This document shows, in pieces, positions 33,801 to 44,900 of a stretch of DNA of 64,000 nt. Positions within the stretch are counted from its first letter, which is position 1, and the number at the start of each line of letters is the position of its first letter. The stretch is from Basidiobolus meristosporus CBS 931.73 (taxonomy: Eukaryota; Basidiobolomycota; Basidiobolomycetes; Basidiobolales; Basidiobolaceae). The notes under the pieces were generated by a model that saw nothing but the letters and a program-made list of their open reading frames with translations, was not told the origin of the DNA and ran no database searches. Made by a program: the position numbers and the translations under genes. The stretch covers positions 124,001 through 188,000 of the forward strand of contig MCFE01000008.1 of assembly GCA_002104905.1 (NCBI GenBank). Direction: 5' to 3'.

Positions 33801-34818
33801 TCCGACCCTTCTGAATCTGAAGGAAAGATCCTGACACTACAACCCAACAATCAGTAATCGATGCATACGTTAAGAATACTCGTTCGACAACTCACTTGGA
33901 AAGACGCGGTGCCTGCACACCGACATCGAACTCGACAATCTTGACTCGTTTCTATGCGAAAGTCGATTAATCAAGCGCCCAGTGAAACCTATCTTACCCA
34001 AGTCCAGAAGAGTTACCGCAAATGTTTTCAGCTGTTCGGCCATTGCATCCTCCATCATGTCTATCAAGGCAGAGAACAAACTGGGCTCTAGACTACGCCA
34101 CAATATACCTAGTATATAGTTGATCCACTCAACAGATTCCCCCCGCTTCTGCATAATCTAGAATCATCGAGGTGAATTCCATGCAAGGGAGCTGACAGCA
34201 AGGTGTGTGCAACCTACCTTGTTGTTTGCCCTATCCCGCTCGATCATCCACTCTACACCCTGTCTGCTCTGCCTTATACACTGCTGGTATCCCCATGAAC
34301 AGCTGTACATTATAATTACTACGATAAAGAGTATCTTCGATCCAAAAAGACTGCCGCAGAATATAACATGCTATGCCACATCCGAAAATAATCTGGGTTC
34401 CCCTTTGCTCTATGGATGTGGTCAGTTGTTTGGGAGTCGGTGTATCTAATGGTAATGGGCGTAAATCAGTGCTTCTTTTGTCCTCTGCCGTCTCAACCGC
34501 GGCATATGCTGATACGTTATTCTCTTCGGTGTCGTTGGTATTTCCTGTCTGAGATAACTCTTGACTGTTCCCACACAACACAGGTGGCTGACTCGTTTGT
34601 GTGTTGTCTATGTAGGACTCTACGGCAGGTTTGCTGCGACTCGGAACCTTATCTTCCGCTGAACTGTCAACCTGCGAGTGGTTGCCGGAATCGTGGTGTG
34701 TTAGTATGTCTGAAGGTGGTTCAATCTCACCAATACGATTACTCTCGGGCATAGAAGTCATAGGCACCGGATACAAGTGGGTCTCTTCGATGGGCTTAGC
34801 ATCAGTAGTTATTGGCAT
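30839..34818 (-). CDS. SMP- and C2-domain lipid-transfer protein (tricalbin/Mug190-like)
   Basis: ATG at 34818 (MPITTDAKP). Stop at 30839-30841. Many exons. A long disordered acidic N-terminus leads to a membrane segment (ILFIVVIIMYSCSWGY, about 34330) and a short linker ending at a clean splice, ANNK|KRGESVEWINYILG (34213/34153). The SMP domain runs about 34150-33230 (PSLFSALIDMMEDAMAEQL; VKFDVRTMSNAPF; YIEDAIKATLAEM). A first C2 domain follows (VIRVDIYEGENLSDLDLG, about 33130-32760). A second C2-like region is spread over 32330-31740, then a basic coiled C-terminus (YKDKLEGKLSKKG; WSKDKIEEKM). SMP proteins shuttle lipids at ER contact sites. Not all exon joins were resolved, and the frame around the membrane segment (34350-34300) changes without an obvious intron. 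Tail to tail with the ABC transporter. Confidence 0.75.
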
Positions 34819-35572
34819 TTGTACAAGAAATGGATATGTTTCTTTCAAGTTAGTTAAGTTTAGAACACTGGAGGCTAGTTTGCTGGCGACATGGTCAACA
34901 TTAAATATGCGTATATTATTCCTGCTGACTGTGTTTAAACTAATACTAAAACAAGATAATTCGTAGTCACGATGATGTCAACAAAAAGCTTGGCCTGGAT
35001 AAGGCAATTTATTTGCTTATGATGGTTGAACATTCATCACTTCATGCATCATAAAGACTTCTGTACGAAGAATCACTTGGCCAAATTCGATTCTAGGTTA
35101 ACAGAAAATTTAACCGATGATCGATCATTTCAACGATTGATCGCGAATAATCGGGCCGATCAGGGGGAACTAGAATGATGAGCAGGAACCGTACAGAACC
35201 ACGTACAGAACCACGTTCAAAAGAACACTCCGAGTTATTTATAGCCGTATTTAGGCGCGACGACGGCAACCACTCTAAATAAATCACATTGTATAAACAA
35301 ACCAAGTTTACCATTCGCCAGTTTGGGAAGTTACTTACTCTCCTGTGGAGGTTAGGGCAGGCAGCAAAGTTAATTCCAATTAAGGCCATCATTGATAATC
35401 TCGCCACAGTGAAAACCAACAGGATAACTTGGCTTTGTTATTGTATCCCCCAAATTAATTAACTGGGAAATTCAGAATTACCGTACGCCGACCAAACGTC
35501 GGTGGCAATGAGTATATAATAACTTCCGTTTGATACTCCGAAAGCATAATCAACGGTCCATATCATAAAACC
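34819..35572. promoter_or_regulatory. Divergent intergenic region, lipid-transfer protein and chitosanase
   Basis: About 750 bp, AT-rich. TATATAAT at 35513-35520 lies about 55 bp before the chitosanase ATG and is a plausible TATA box. Nothing else stands out. Confidence 0.5.
35513..35520 (+). promoter_or_regulatory. TATA box of chitosanase gene
   Basis: TATATAAT about 55 bp upstream of ATG 35573, a spacing similar to the TATA-like boxes of the two M64 peptidase genes. Confidence 0.55.
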
Positions 35573-36496
35573 ATGCTGTTCTTCACAAGAAATTCACTCC
35601 TGGTACTGACTGCACTCGTTTCCCTCCCGTTTTTAGACGCAGCCAAGTTTCCCTATTGTAAAGGTAAGTATGCAATCAATTCAAGTACATGTAACCGTTA
35701 TCGCAAATACAAGCCTACAGGCAAAAACTATGAAAGCCAAATCCGCCAATGGGATTACGAAGACATGGACCAATTCAAACGGCACAAAGTAAAGCTGATG
35801 GTAAACGTATTCGAACATGGAAACACTGATTTTGGCTATCCCACCTGCGAAAACCTACACGATGGAAGAGGATACACATGCGGCTCGGTGGGATTTACCA
35901 CCGGAACCAATGATGCCTACCATGTTGTAGAGGAGTACCACAAGATACGACCAGGAAATCCTCTGGACAAATACAGACATGAGTTGAAACGTCTTAGTAA
36001 TTTGTCCTGGGAATCGAATGGCAGAGGTAGTGTGAAGAATTTGAAAGGATTCCCACAGGCCTGGAAAAAGACCACCTGTCAGGAACCGGAGTTTGTGGCG
36101 TTGCAAGACCATACCGCAGAAAATATGTATTACAAACCCGCACTCAAGATAGCGAAAAAGGTAGGTATTCGTTCCGAATTAGGAAGGGCGATTTTCTACG
36201 ACACCGCCATTCAGCATGGCTGGGAAGAAGATGACGGTATTAGCCTGCCAACAATCCTACGTCTGACTGGGCCTATGGACAACAAATGTGAAGAAGACTA
36301 TCTCGAAGAATTCGTGCACACCCGCTGGCAACTTCTGTGCTGCACCGATGACGATGTTTGGCCAGACTCTGCCGACCGCACCAGTGATCTGATGGATCTC
36401 GTTAAACGTGGAAACTACGAACTAAACCATGACATCAAGCTTGATGCCTATGGTCACGTCGTAACTGGACATGAAAAGAGTAACATGAGATGCTAA
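35573..36496 (+). CDS. Secreted chitosanase, glycoside hydrolase family 46
   Basis: A single-exon gene of 307 residues. Residues 1 to about 23 (MLFFTRNSLLVLTALVSLPF) form a signal peptide. The mature protein matches GH46 along its length: VNVFEHGNTDFGY, then NLHDGRGYTCGSVGFTTGTN, then DAYHVVEEYHKIRPGNPLDKY, MYYKPALKIAKKVGIRSELG, AIFYDTAIQHG and DRTSDLMDLVKRGNYELN. By analogy with the Streptomyces enzyme, the Glu of FEHG is the proton donor and the Asp of HDGRG the base. The enzyme hydrolyses beta-1,4-glucosamine bonds in chitosan by inversion, outside the cell. GH46 is mainly bacterial and chloroviral, so horizontal acquisition is possible. Intronless, unlike most neighbours. TATA box about 55 bp upstream. 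Confidence 0.88.
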   Translation: MLFFTRNSLLVLTALVSLPFLDAAKFPYCKGKYAINSSTCNRYRKYKPTGKNYESQIRQWDYEDMDQFKRHKVKLMVNVFEHGNTDFGYPTCENLHDGRGYTCGSVGFTTGTNDAYHVVEEYHKIRPGNPLDKYRHELKRLSNLSWESNGRGSVKNLKGFPQAWKKTTCQEPEFVALQDHTAENMYYKPALKIAKKVGIRSELGRAIFYDTAIQHGWEEDDGISLPTILRLTGPMDNKCEEDYLEEFVHTRWQLLCCTDDDVWPDSADRTSDLMDLVKRGNYELNHDIKLDAYGHVVTGHEKSNMRC

Positions 36497-36678
36497 TGAT
36501 CATCACAAGACTAATTTGTATATTCATCCTATATTATTCGATTGTAAATATAATTTTTGTTACCATAGTAATAGACCAAAAAATAGCTAATTTAATTAAA
36601 TTCCTGAATCATCCTTTTTTTATTTTCTTTCGAACTTCGCTTCCGCTGCGTTTCTTGTACTCTTTACACTTCTCTGCC

Positions 36679-36960
36679 ATGCAAGTTCACAGCGTGCATA
36701 GAGCTCAAGGAAACATCGAAAAAGATGTTTCCTTAGAGATTGACCCAAACAACCATCTGGCTAGTTTGGCTGATGCGATCAAGAAACTTCAAGCAGAAAC
36801 CAATGACTACTTGACCGGTTTGATGAAGAATGTGGGGACACCTGACGATCATTTAGAAGAAAAAGAGGAGGACGAAGAAGCGGAGGAAGAAGTGGAGGAA
36901 GAAGAGGAGGAAGAAAGTTCCTCTCCGGACAAAAAGAAACTCCGCGTGAAGGAAAACTAG
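36679..36960 (+). CDS. Small acidic protein, possibly GON7-like (KEOPS subunit)
   Basis: ATG at 36679 opens a 93-residue frame (MQVHSVHRAQGN). The central helix LASLADAIKKLQAETNDYLTG resembles the conserved helix of fungal GON7, where a short pair of segments ends in an amphipathic NxxLTxLM-type helix. The rest is a long Glu/Asp tail followed by a basic end (DKKKLRVKEN). KEOPS makes the t6A modification of tRNA. The match is to a short, weakly conserved pattern, so the assignment is tentative. It could equally be a lineage-specific acidic protein. The frame is open upstream but has no better ATG. The next gene, RPP2, starts 278 bp downstream on the same strand. Confidence 0.4.
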   Translation: MQVHSVHRAQGNIEKDVSLEIDPNNHLASLADAIKKLQAETNDYLTGLMKNVGTPDDHLEEKEEDEEAEEEVEEEEEEESSSPDKKKLRVKEN

Positions 36961-37238
36961 GTAATACTCAAGACATTATGTGTCTGTCTGCTCGTTGCGT
37001 GAGCATTATAGCGCCATCTCGATAAGGCGCTTGTGAATAAATGAGTAAAAATTAGAAATTGGATTTTTTTGTGAATTGAAATACCCGGGCACATCAAATT
37101 TTCATAGGAAATTACAAAAGCAACTGCCTTGCTACGTTCAATACACCCTTCCCGTACATAAGTAGCGTAAAGGTTAGTAAATCCAAATACACGTATTATT
37201 CATCCATTTATATACTTACCGGCCTAGGTTTCTCTACG

Positions 37239-37568
37239 ATGCGTTATATTGCTGCCTACCTTCTTCTTACCCTTGGTGGTAACGAGGCTCCCTCTGCCTC
37301 CGATATTGAGAAGCTTCTCTCATCTGTTGGTATCGAAACCGACTCTGAGCGTGTTGCCAAGTTGATCTCCGAGTTGGAGGGCAAGAATGTTCAAGAATTG
37401 ATTGCTGAGGGTAAGGAAAAGCTTGCATCTGTTCCTACCGGTGGTGCTGCCGCTGCCTCCGGCGCCGCCGCTGCTACTGGTGCTGCTTCCGAAGCACCTG
37501 CTGCTGAAGTGAAGGAAGAAGCCAAGGAAGAATCTGATGACGATATGGGCTTCGGTCTTTTCGATTAG
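37239..37568 (+). CDS. RPP2: 60S acidic ribosomal protein P2
   Basis: 109 residues: the N-terminal dimerisation domain starts [15 protein letters not shown], as in P2 proteins generally. An Ala/Gly hinge follows ([15 protein letters not shown]), then the conserved acidic C-terminus ending [11 protein letters not shown], which contacts translation GTPases on the ribosomal stalk. ATG 37239 is fixed by the invariant N-terminus. The leader just upstream has GTTAGT (37152) and a CCTAG (about 37223), so a 5'-UTR intron is possible. Codons are strongly biased, as expected for high expression. Confidence 0.96.
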   Translation: MRYIAAYLLLTLGGNEAPSASDIEKLLSSVGIETDSERVAKLISELEGKNVQELIAEGKEKLASVPTGGAAAASGAAAATGAASEAPAAEVKEEAKEESDDDMGFGLFD

Positions 37569-38164
37569 AGAAATGCATTAATATTCCCCTATAGTAGCGG
37601 GTCTTCAATAATAAATCCTTCCAAGTAACATATGTAGACTATATTAATGAACGTTGTTGATTTTGGAGGATTGCATGACCTGGATCACCCTTGGCTCTAC
37701 CGAGCTATGGGATATTCTGAGGTCTGGTGATGATGCATGGCTCAAAAGTTTCTATGGACGGTTACCAAAGCTATATTGATGTATGGGCCAGTTACACATA
37801 ATCCAGAGAATTCCACCAACCATGGGAAGATTATGAAACCAAGGGCACCGTCAGCATGTATAGCCACCTTCATTTGGGTCCACTTGCTCGGATTCGCTCA
37901 GCTTGTCCACTCTTCGGCCCAAATTAGACTTGACATTACACGTAAATCATTGACCTAAACCATCGCATTATTCGAATATCAATAACGTGATCAGTGTCGA
38001 AGACGAATTATCTTGTCCCAAGGTATGGTAATCTGCAAGATTCTAGTTGTAAATCCAGATAATGCCACCTTAGTGCTAGTAATGCGTGATTGCTTGATAG
38101 TTACGAAAGTATAAATATTTCATCAATTCTTACAAGTCGGTATTCAGCAACCATTGGCCCTAAA
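37569..38164. other. Intergenic, promoter of M64 peptidase A
   Basis: About 600 bp without a recognised gene. TATAAATA at 38110-38117 lies about 55 bp before the ATG at 38165 and is a likely TATA box. Confidence 0.5.
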
Positions 38165-39883
38165 ATGCGTGCACTATCTTCCTTGGCGTTGTTGAGCTTG
38201 GTATCCTTGGCTACTGCAAATTTCCCTTCCTCTCATCATATTTTGGCCGCTCGAGATGGCAGGTCTTGTCAAATAATTCGTGAAGGTGTCGCCCAGCAAA
38301 TTCGTCTGCTGGAGAGTCAGGGCGATGTCCATGTTGAGGAACGTCCACAAAAAGTTGATCATCACGGCTCTGCCCCAACACAGAGTGGCAAATTACTAGA
38401 GCTTATTGGTCTAGATCCTGATGTGGTTCGCAGCAAGCTCAATGAATATTGTGACAACGTTGTCCACGCACCAAACAAACTCGTAGCCAGAGCTGTGGAT
38501 GATGAACTGATTCCAATCAACAAAAGTGGTGATCCGGCCAACCGTATAGATGTCGTTTTTATGGGAGATGGATACCAACTTTCTGAGAAGCAACGATTCG
38601 TTGAGGATATGCAAAGATTGACTCATGACATGTTTACTGGCAATACTTTTGCCTCATACCTCCCTCTGTTCAACATATGGGGACTCTTTAGGCCTTCAGT
38701 TGATTCCGGTATTGGTGTGGGGGGTAAACCAAAGAACACTCCTTTCGGTCTTTATAGAGACGGCACTGAGCTGAGAGGCATTTATCCTGCCAAGGAAGAT
38801 GAAGCCCGCGCAGCATGCAATGCTCTAAAACCCTACCAATGCGATTTCCCCAGTTTGATTGGAAATGACGATTACTATGGTGGTTTAGGCGGTGAGTTTG
38901 TAATCTCCACACGATCTCCCACATCAGGCACTGTTGTCCTTCGACATGAAATGGGCCATAGCTTCAACGAGGTAGGTGAAGAGTACGATGGCGGTCAAGT
39001 TTATGAAGGAGTAAATGCAGCACCATCTCTGGAACAAATCACTTGGAAACAATGGGTTACTGGTCCTCTTAAAGAGCAACGAAATGTCCAAAGAGTTCAA
39101 AACTATGCTTGGTACGATCTTGCAAAGGGCCCCTACAACGTCTCGTTTACTTCCGACGGAAAATACAACCGCTGGTACATGAAACTTAGTGTTTCTGGAG
39201 CCGAAGTTCCTGATTCTTTCGAAGCATATCTTGATGGAAAACGCCTTCCTTGGAAAACATCTGGGCTCCTTGACCGTAGCTTTTATACCTGGTTTGAGGA
39301 AAAAACCCCATTAAGCGCCGGTAACCACACTTTGGTCTTCAAGTCTGATATCGCTCCCCAGCCCGGTGCACCTATTCGTCAACTATGCTCAATTACTCTA
39401 CATGAGTATGGTAAGGAGTCCGAATACCATTGGAACAACAACTATATCAATGCATACCCCACTTTTGATTACAAAAAGCGCAAGACATACCGCCCTACCA
39501 ACGAGCGTTGCCTAATGCGGGATATGTCGTCGGAACAATTCTGTGCCCCTTGTAAGGAAGGACTTTGGGCAAAATTCCTTGCTAGAGTATCTCTAATTGA
39601 TGAGTTGAAAGCCACACCCACACCAAATGGCAAACAAATTGAAATCAACCTAACACCCATTCGCCTTGCTCATTTACGTGAAAAACGTATCAATAATGAG
39701 AAATACACACTCACCTGGTACAAGAATGGAAAGAAGCAACGGGAGTACAGCAACAAATACAAATTCACTCTGCCTAAGCAAAAGGCCACCGGTGAATGGA
39801 CAGCTGAGCTACACTTCAGCACTACCGAGGTTCGCGCTGATCCCAAAAACCTTTTGACCTCAAAGAAGTCCATTACAATCTAA
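38165..39883 (+). CDS. Secreted metallopeptidase M64 (IgA-peptidase family), paralog A
   Basis: Intronless, 572 residues. Signal peptide MRALSSLALLSLVSLATA. The peptidase domain has NRIDVVFMGDGYQLSE near residue 125, DMFTGNTFASYLPLFNIWG, GLYRDGTELRGIYP, and the zinc site RHEMGHSFNEVGEEYDGG near residue 260, where HExxH and the following EE supply ligands. The C-terminal ~300 residues fold mainly as beta structure (PYNVSFTSDGKYNRWYM; CMRD-type cysteines at RCLMRDMSSEQFCAPC). M64 enzymes were first described as bacterial IgA proteases, but fungal members are general secreted peptidases of unknown substrate. Its paralog lies at 53682-55487. The ATG at 38165 is chosen because it starts the signal peptide. 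Confidence 0.88.
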   Translation: MRALSSLALLSLVSLATANFPSSHHILAARDGRSCQIIREGVAQQIRLLESQGDVHVEERPQKVDHHGSAPTQSGKLLELIGLDPDVVRSKLNEYCDNVVHAPNKLVARAVDDELIPINKSGDPANRIDVVFMGDGYQLSEKQRFVEDMQRLTHDMFTGNTFASYLPLFNIWGLFRPSVDSGIGVGGKPKNTPFGLYRDGTELRGIYPAKEDEARAACNALKPYQCDFPSLIGNDDYYGGLGGEFVISTRSPTSGTVVLRHEMGHSFNEVGEEYDGGQVYEGVNAAPSLEQITWKQWVTGPLKEQRNVQRVQNYAWYDLAKGPYNVSFTSDGKYNRWYMKLSVSGAEVPDSFEAYLDGKRLPWKTSGLLDRSFYTWFEEKTPLSAGNHTLVFKSDIAPQPGAPIRQLCSITLHEYGKESEYHWNNNYINAYPTFDYKKRKTYRPTNERCLMRDMSSEQFCAPCKEGLWAKFLARVSLIDELKATPTPNGKQIEINLTPIRLAHLREKRINNEKYTLTWYKNGKKQREYSNKYKFTLPKQKATGEWTAELHFSTTEVRADPKNLLTSKKSITI

Positions 39884-41971
39884 ATTATCTGCATAAATTA
39901 AACCTAATCATGCATTGATTCAATTGCATTTGGCATCCGAATTATCGCTCTGTATCACAAGTGGTGATAGAGCATCAAACCTCCATCATTAGTTCCTATA
40001 AGCTAACCAAAAGTGACCTGAAAGCCTTTAAATGTCTCATTCGTTAGCGTGATGATCTACATTCACAATAAAATATCAGCACAATATGAAGATCCTTTTG
40101 ACAAAAACCATGACTGTGAATGAATGCAGCTTAATCATAACATTTTTATGTAATGCATAGTGGCCACCATTATTGTCGGGTTATATCCCAACGCTGCTTC
40201 ATTTTTTTATACGTTTGCATCATCAACCGAATGATCTACAAGTACGGGCGATATGAACATTGTGTCGTGAGGTGAAGCCAAGTGCTGTAATCCGAAATCC
40301 CAAATGATCAAGAAATTGTGATATGGTCAGCACATGAGTCTTTAGAGACTGTTTCAAATTACAATCAGATCGTTTCAATTTGGGTGAGATTCGACGCGTC
40401 AATATCGCGTACTCGGCCCCATCCGCTGTACCACTCTCTTGCACGAGCACTGACTTGGTAAGAAGCGTAAGCTCCGTGAACAAAGTAAATCAATTCAATT
40501 TTCAGTATACATATACTACGCGTCAATCCATAAGATTGGCCAATCTGCACTAAGCATTCGGATTAAAAAGGATTTGGTAAAACGACATGGGCTAGAATGT
40601 CACTTTCGTAAATTCTATTGGACAAAGGTTAGGAGTCATCAAAGAGGGGAGCCAATAAACAATCAACAGTGTTGGTATCCGCATAGCTCGGCGCAGTACT
40701 TGATTCCATTTCCCTGTTATCCTCAATCAATTGGTCCAATTCTGATTTACGATTCTAAATTGCTTATGTTTGGTGCTTGGAATTGCCACATAAACCCTGA
40801 ATTTTCTTGATTAAGATCCCGAGGATAGTTTCCATTCTCGGCACAATCGGTCTGATGATGCAGTATATGAGAAAGAGTGGTTTGTACTTTATTTGTATTG
40901 AATCACATGAATGCATATATTATTATCATTGCTATTGTTGTTTCTCCATACTAACTCCACCTCTGTTTATGAAACAATTTACAGCACACGGGTTCGGGAA
41001 GTGTGTTTCAATCCTCTCAGATTAATCACAGTTAATGAAATAAACTCAATTAACAGATAGCTTGGTAAAGGTGGCCAAACTTCAATCTCGCAATTTTGTG
41101 GAATATGGCTTTCAACCACTACCGCGATTGCTTCTACCATTCCGATTTTCTATTGAGGTCCCTGGAATATAGGGTCTAATATACTATTTAAAAGTTACAT
41201 ACTGTAGTTTTGGTAGGTGGAAATACCATCCCCAAACCGGATCTGAAATTGTTCTGCGCATTTATTTTGGTTTCCGCTTTTGAGGACTACGCTTTTCTTT
41301 TCTTCACTTGAACTTGAATTTTTTTCCGCCTTTTACTCTGTGTTGCTCATTGGAAAACAACCAAGGAAACCTGAAAATAGAGCATTTCAAACACAAAAGG
41401 CTTATAACGATCACCACTCAAAGAGCCAGAAATACGAGAGAGTTCAAAACATTCCAACTTCTTTTTTGGTGACGATAGCTCATTTAGAGTCAGCACGAAA
41501 GAGGAACAACAACAGTGAATGCTTTAACCTGTTCATATAATGAACTAGCGTCTAAAACATTTTACCATTCGCATATTCAACTTTAAACCAGAACGTTTAT
41601 TATTCAAACTTGCCTTATTAACAATCCATCCTTCTTAATTTTGTACCATTTATATTCTATTGCAAACCACTCTTCTGCAATCCTTCTAGTTGAAAGTAGG
41701 CCGATTCCAGTTTACTTTATAATTCCATTGAATTTCTTGAAGGTATTTTCCGATTTCTCTTTCTTTAGAATTTTCATCAGTTTAGCATGTTTAGAAGCAT
41801 GTTGTTACGTCTACACAATTAGTTGTAATTTATTTTTAAAGTATTTTGCTAGCCTCACCTTTTTAACACTTTGTGAGGATTCGACGAGCAGTTCCCATTT
41901 GATTTCTTGGTTTTCGCCTTGATGAATTCAAGTATTTACCATTTTTATATTCTAGGTTATATTCTTCTGGG
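39884..41971. other. Long AT-rich intergenic region
   Basis: About 2.1 kb with only short, unconvincing frames on both strands and no tRNA-like B box or rRNA sequence. The last 700 bp are T-rich on the plus strand and probably form the promoter and leader of SET3. I see nothing else in it. Confidence 0.5.
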
Positions 41972-44900
41972 ATGACTTCTAAAACACATAGAGATAAAAC
42001 TAGCCCTTATGGGTCTAGTTCAGAAGAAGATCAGGGAATAATTCGATGTATATGCGGGTACTCAGAGGATGATGGTTTTACCATACAGTGTGAGACTTGT
42101 TTAGTCTGGCAGCATGCTGTATGCGTTAATATTGCCCCCGACACAGTACCCGACAAATATCTTTGCGATATTTGTATGCCAAGGCCTCTTGATGTTAAGG
42201 TACATATTTTAAATCCTGCACCCACGTTTCTCTTATTTAACCGTCCTAATATTTTTTTTATTAATTAGAGAGCCAAGGAACATCAGCGACTCAGACTCGA
42301 GGTTCTGCAACGTCAGCAAAAAGAGCTCTTCAAAAAGCGACCCAATATCAAATCCAAAAAGCCCAACGATAGGGTCATCAATGGATATGGTATAGTGATA
42401 AACCCCGATACCAAAAAGAAAAGTGGATCCAAAACCAAAACTCGACCATTTACGCAACGGCGGTATAGTGATACTGTTGACGATGATTCTCATAACCAAG
42501 GTCCTATGTTCCTTGAACAGGATTTGAAGTACGAATATATCGAAGATAACTTACTTACCGATGTCGACGTAACCGAAATATTTCATAAAGCCGCCAAGGA
42601 AGCTAAAAGATACTGTGCCAAGGGTAGAGAGGACTCAGGGGACAATGAGCATATCGACAAAGACGAAAGTTCACCTAGCGGAAGACGTCGGTCATCTTCA
42701 ATTGATAACAGCCCCATAGTATTTATGGATAATGCCTTGCTGTCAACTCCAAAGTTTCGAATTGGTGTGCATGAAATTCCTAATGAGGCCAATCCACAGT
42801 ACCCGCAATTTGGATTATTCGCTGATTCGAACATCTCGAAAGGTAGATTCATCATCGAATACAAAGGCGAAGTCTACCTCAAATCAAACTACAAGCGTGT
42901 TCCAAACAATCAATATAGAATCTTGGGAATACCGAAGCAATTTGTGTTATTTCACCCTACCCTCGACCTCTGTGTAGATTCTAGACGTTCTGGTAACGAA
43001 TCCAGGTTTGTTCGAAAACATTGCAAACCTAATTCAGAGCTTCGCACAATAGTCGTTACCGAAGGGGATAGTACGATAGCACATTTAGGAATATTCTCCA
43101 AACGATTCATTCCCGAGGGCGAAGAGATCACCATCGGTTGGGAGTGGGACATCAACAACCAAGAGTTGGATTCCATACCCAGGGCTGGGTTTACTCATCG
43201 CAAGAAGCTCTCTATGAATTCTTTGATAGCTACATTCGGGTGCGCTTGTATGGAGCCTTCTAAATGTCTAATATACAAGATTTTCAAATCTGAGGTTGAT
43301 GAGAACTCTTCAGGAGAGTCATCTGATGACAAAATGAGGATCAATCGGGTGATCAAAGTCAATGGCCGACAGGAGGCTAGCGATGAAGACTTTGATATCG
43401 ACAACCTTTCTGGCGAGGACTCCACATTAAAAGCCGCAAAGCCACCTCTTGATGCTCAAACAAAGAGGAAGCCAGGTCGTCCACCTAAGCGCAAGGGTAC
43501 GTCTACTGATGTAACAGCTATCAAGGGTCATAAGACTCCAGGAAAGCGTCGGAAAGAGCGAGAGAGCTCCCATCCGCATTCTTCCCCAGTTCCGGAACTT
43601 TCATCCGACGGAAGTGTATCGGTAGACAAGGATGTTAATTTTGAGCTCAAATCGAAATCCAAGCATCGATATAACTCATCGCCTTTAATGTCCTCCGATG
43701 AAGAGACATACAATTATAAGGGGCACAGCGTGGACGATAGACGGAACAAAAGGATGTCTTATTCGCCTATGGAATCCTCTGAAGATGAGAGACATCGCAG
43801 TCCTTCAAAGCGTGTCAAAACGAATATTGCCAGAGTAGGTCTGAAAAAATATTGGATCCAAAAATATCAAAGATACGGAGCCGACTCTACGAGTAAGAAA
43901 TCAGAGCCTGAAATCACCAACAAAGGCTTGGATAGTGAAGAGACAAAGAGATCCGATTTGTTATCTAGTGGTGGAGTAGATGTCGAAAATTTCGAAGAGG
44001 GAGACATTATTGTGGATGAACCAAAAGTCGATAATCTTGATGTCACATCAAAGCATCACTCTGCAACTGACACTTCACGCAAGAATGATCTCGTAGTCAA
44101 AAGTAGGAGTGCAAATGAAGACTTTGATAGGAAGAAATGTGACCAACAAGACTTGCCAGTGTTAGATCAAAGCACACAATCCCAAGGGAAACTGGAAGCC
44201 TCTTACGAAACGCAGCAGGACAGTTCAAATGAGGTAGATAATTCGTTGGCCAAAGATAAACACTCGGAGGATGCAAAGGACTTGTTGGAAGGTGCTGCTA
44301 TATCCGATAATTTGCCCATACCTTCGTCTCCTGATCCCCAACAAATAGTGGAAATAGACGTTGTCGGTGATAGCCCAGAGACGATAACACTTAGAGTTGA
44401 CAATAAGATATTGCCGGAGAAGCCCTTGGTAAGATCACCAACAGACAAGTCACCTGAAAAGCCCTCGTTTGTAAAGCCAACAGCAGAACAATCTGATGAG
44501 ACATTGTCCAAGGAGTCTTTATCACAAATCCCTGAGTCAAAGGTGGTGACGAATGAGAACTTGCCTGAGCCACTTATTGAGCAAACATATGTCGATAAGC
44601 AGCCTTCAGGAATTGACCAGGAAACCTCCAAGGATGCTGATATCCCTAGCCAGCAAAGTAACAAGGTTTTAGACTCCCCGCAAGCCGAAAGCACGACTGC
44701 TGAAGCAGCAACCGAGCCAATCAATATTCCACCTACCAAAGTCAAACTGTCACTCAAAGAGTATCAAGAAAACTTACGGAAGGCTCAGAAATCTCACCAA
44801 GAAGAAGCTCAGCCACATGCAGAGAAAACCAACGAACTTCAAGATAATGATAAGGTTGATCACAAAGCTGAAGAGACAAAAGGTTCAACGACCAATGATG

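Noticed and set aside
40223-40483. 86-codon minus-strand ORF in the long intergenic region
   Set aside because: No homology recognised, ordinary composition, and no supporting splice or promoter signals.
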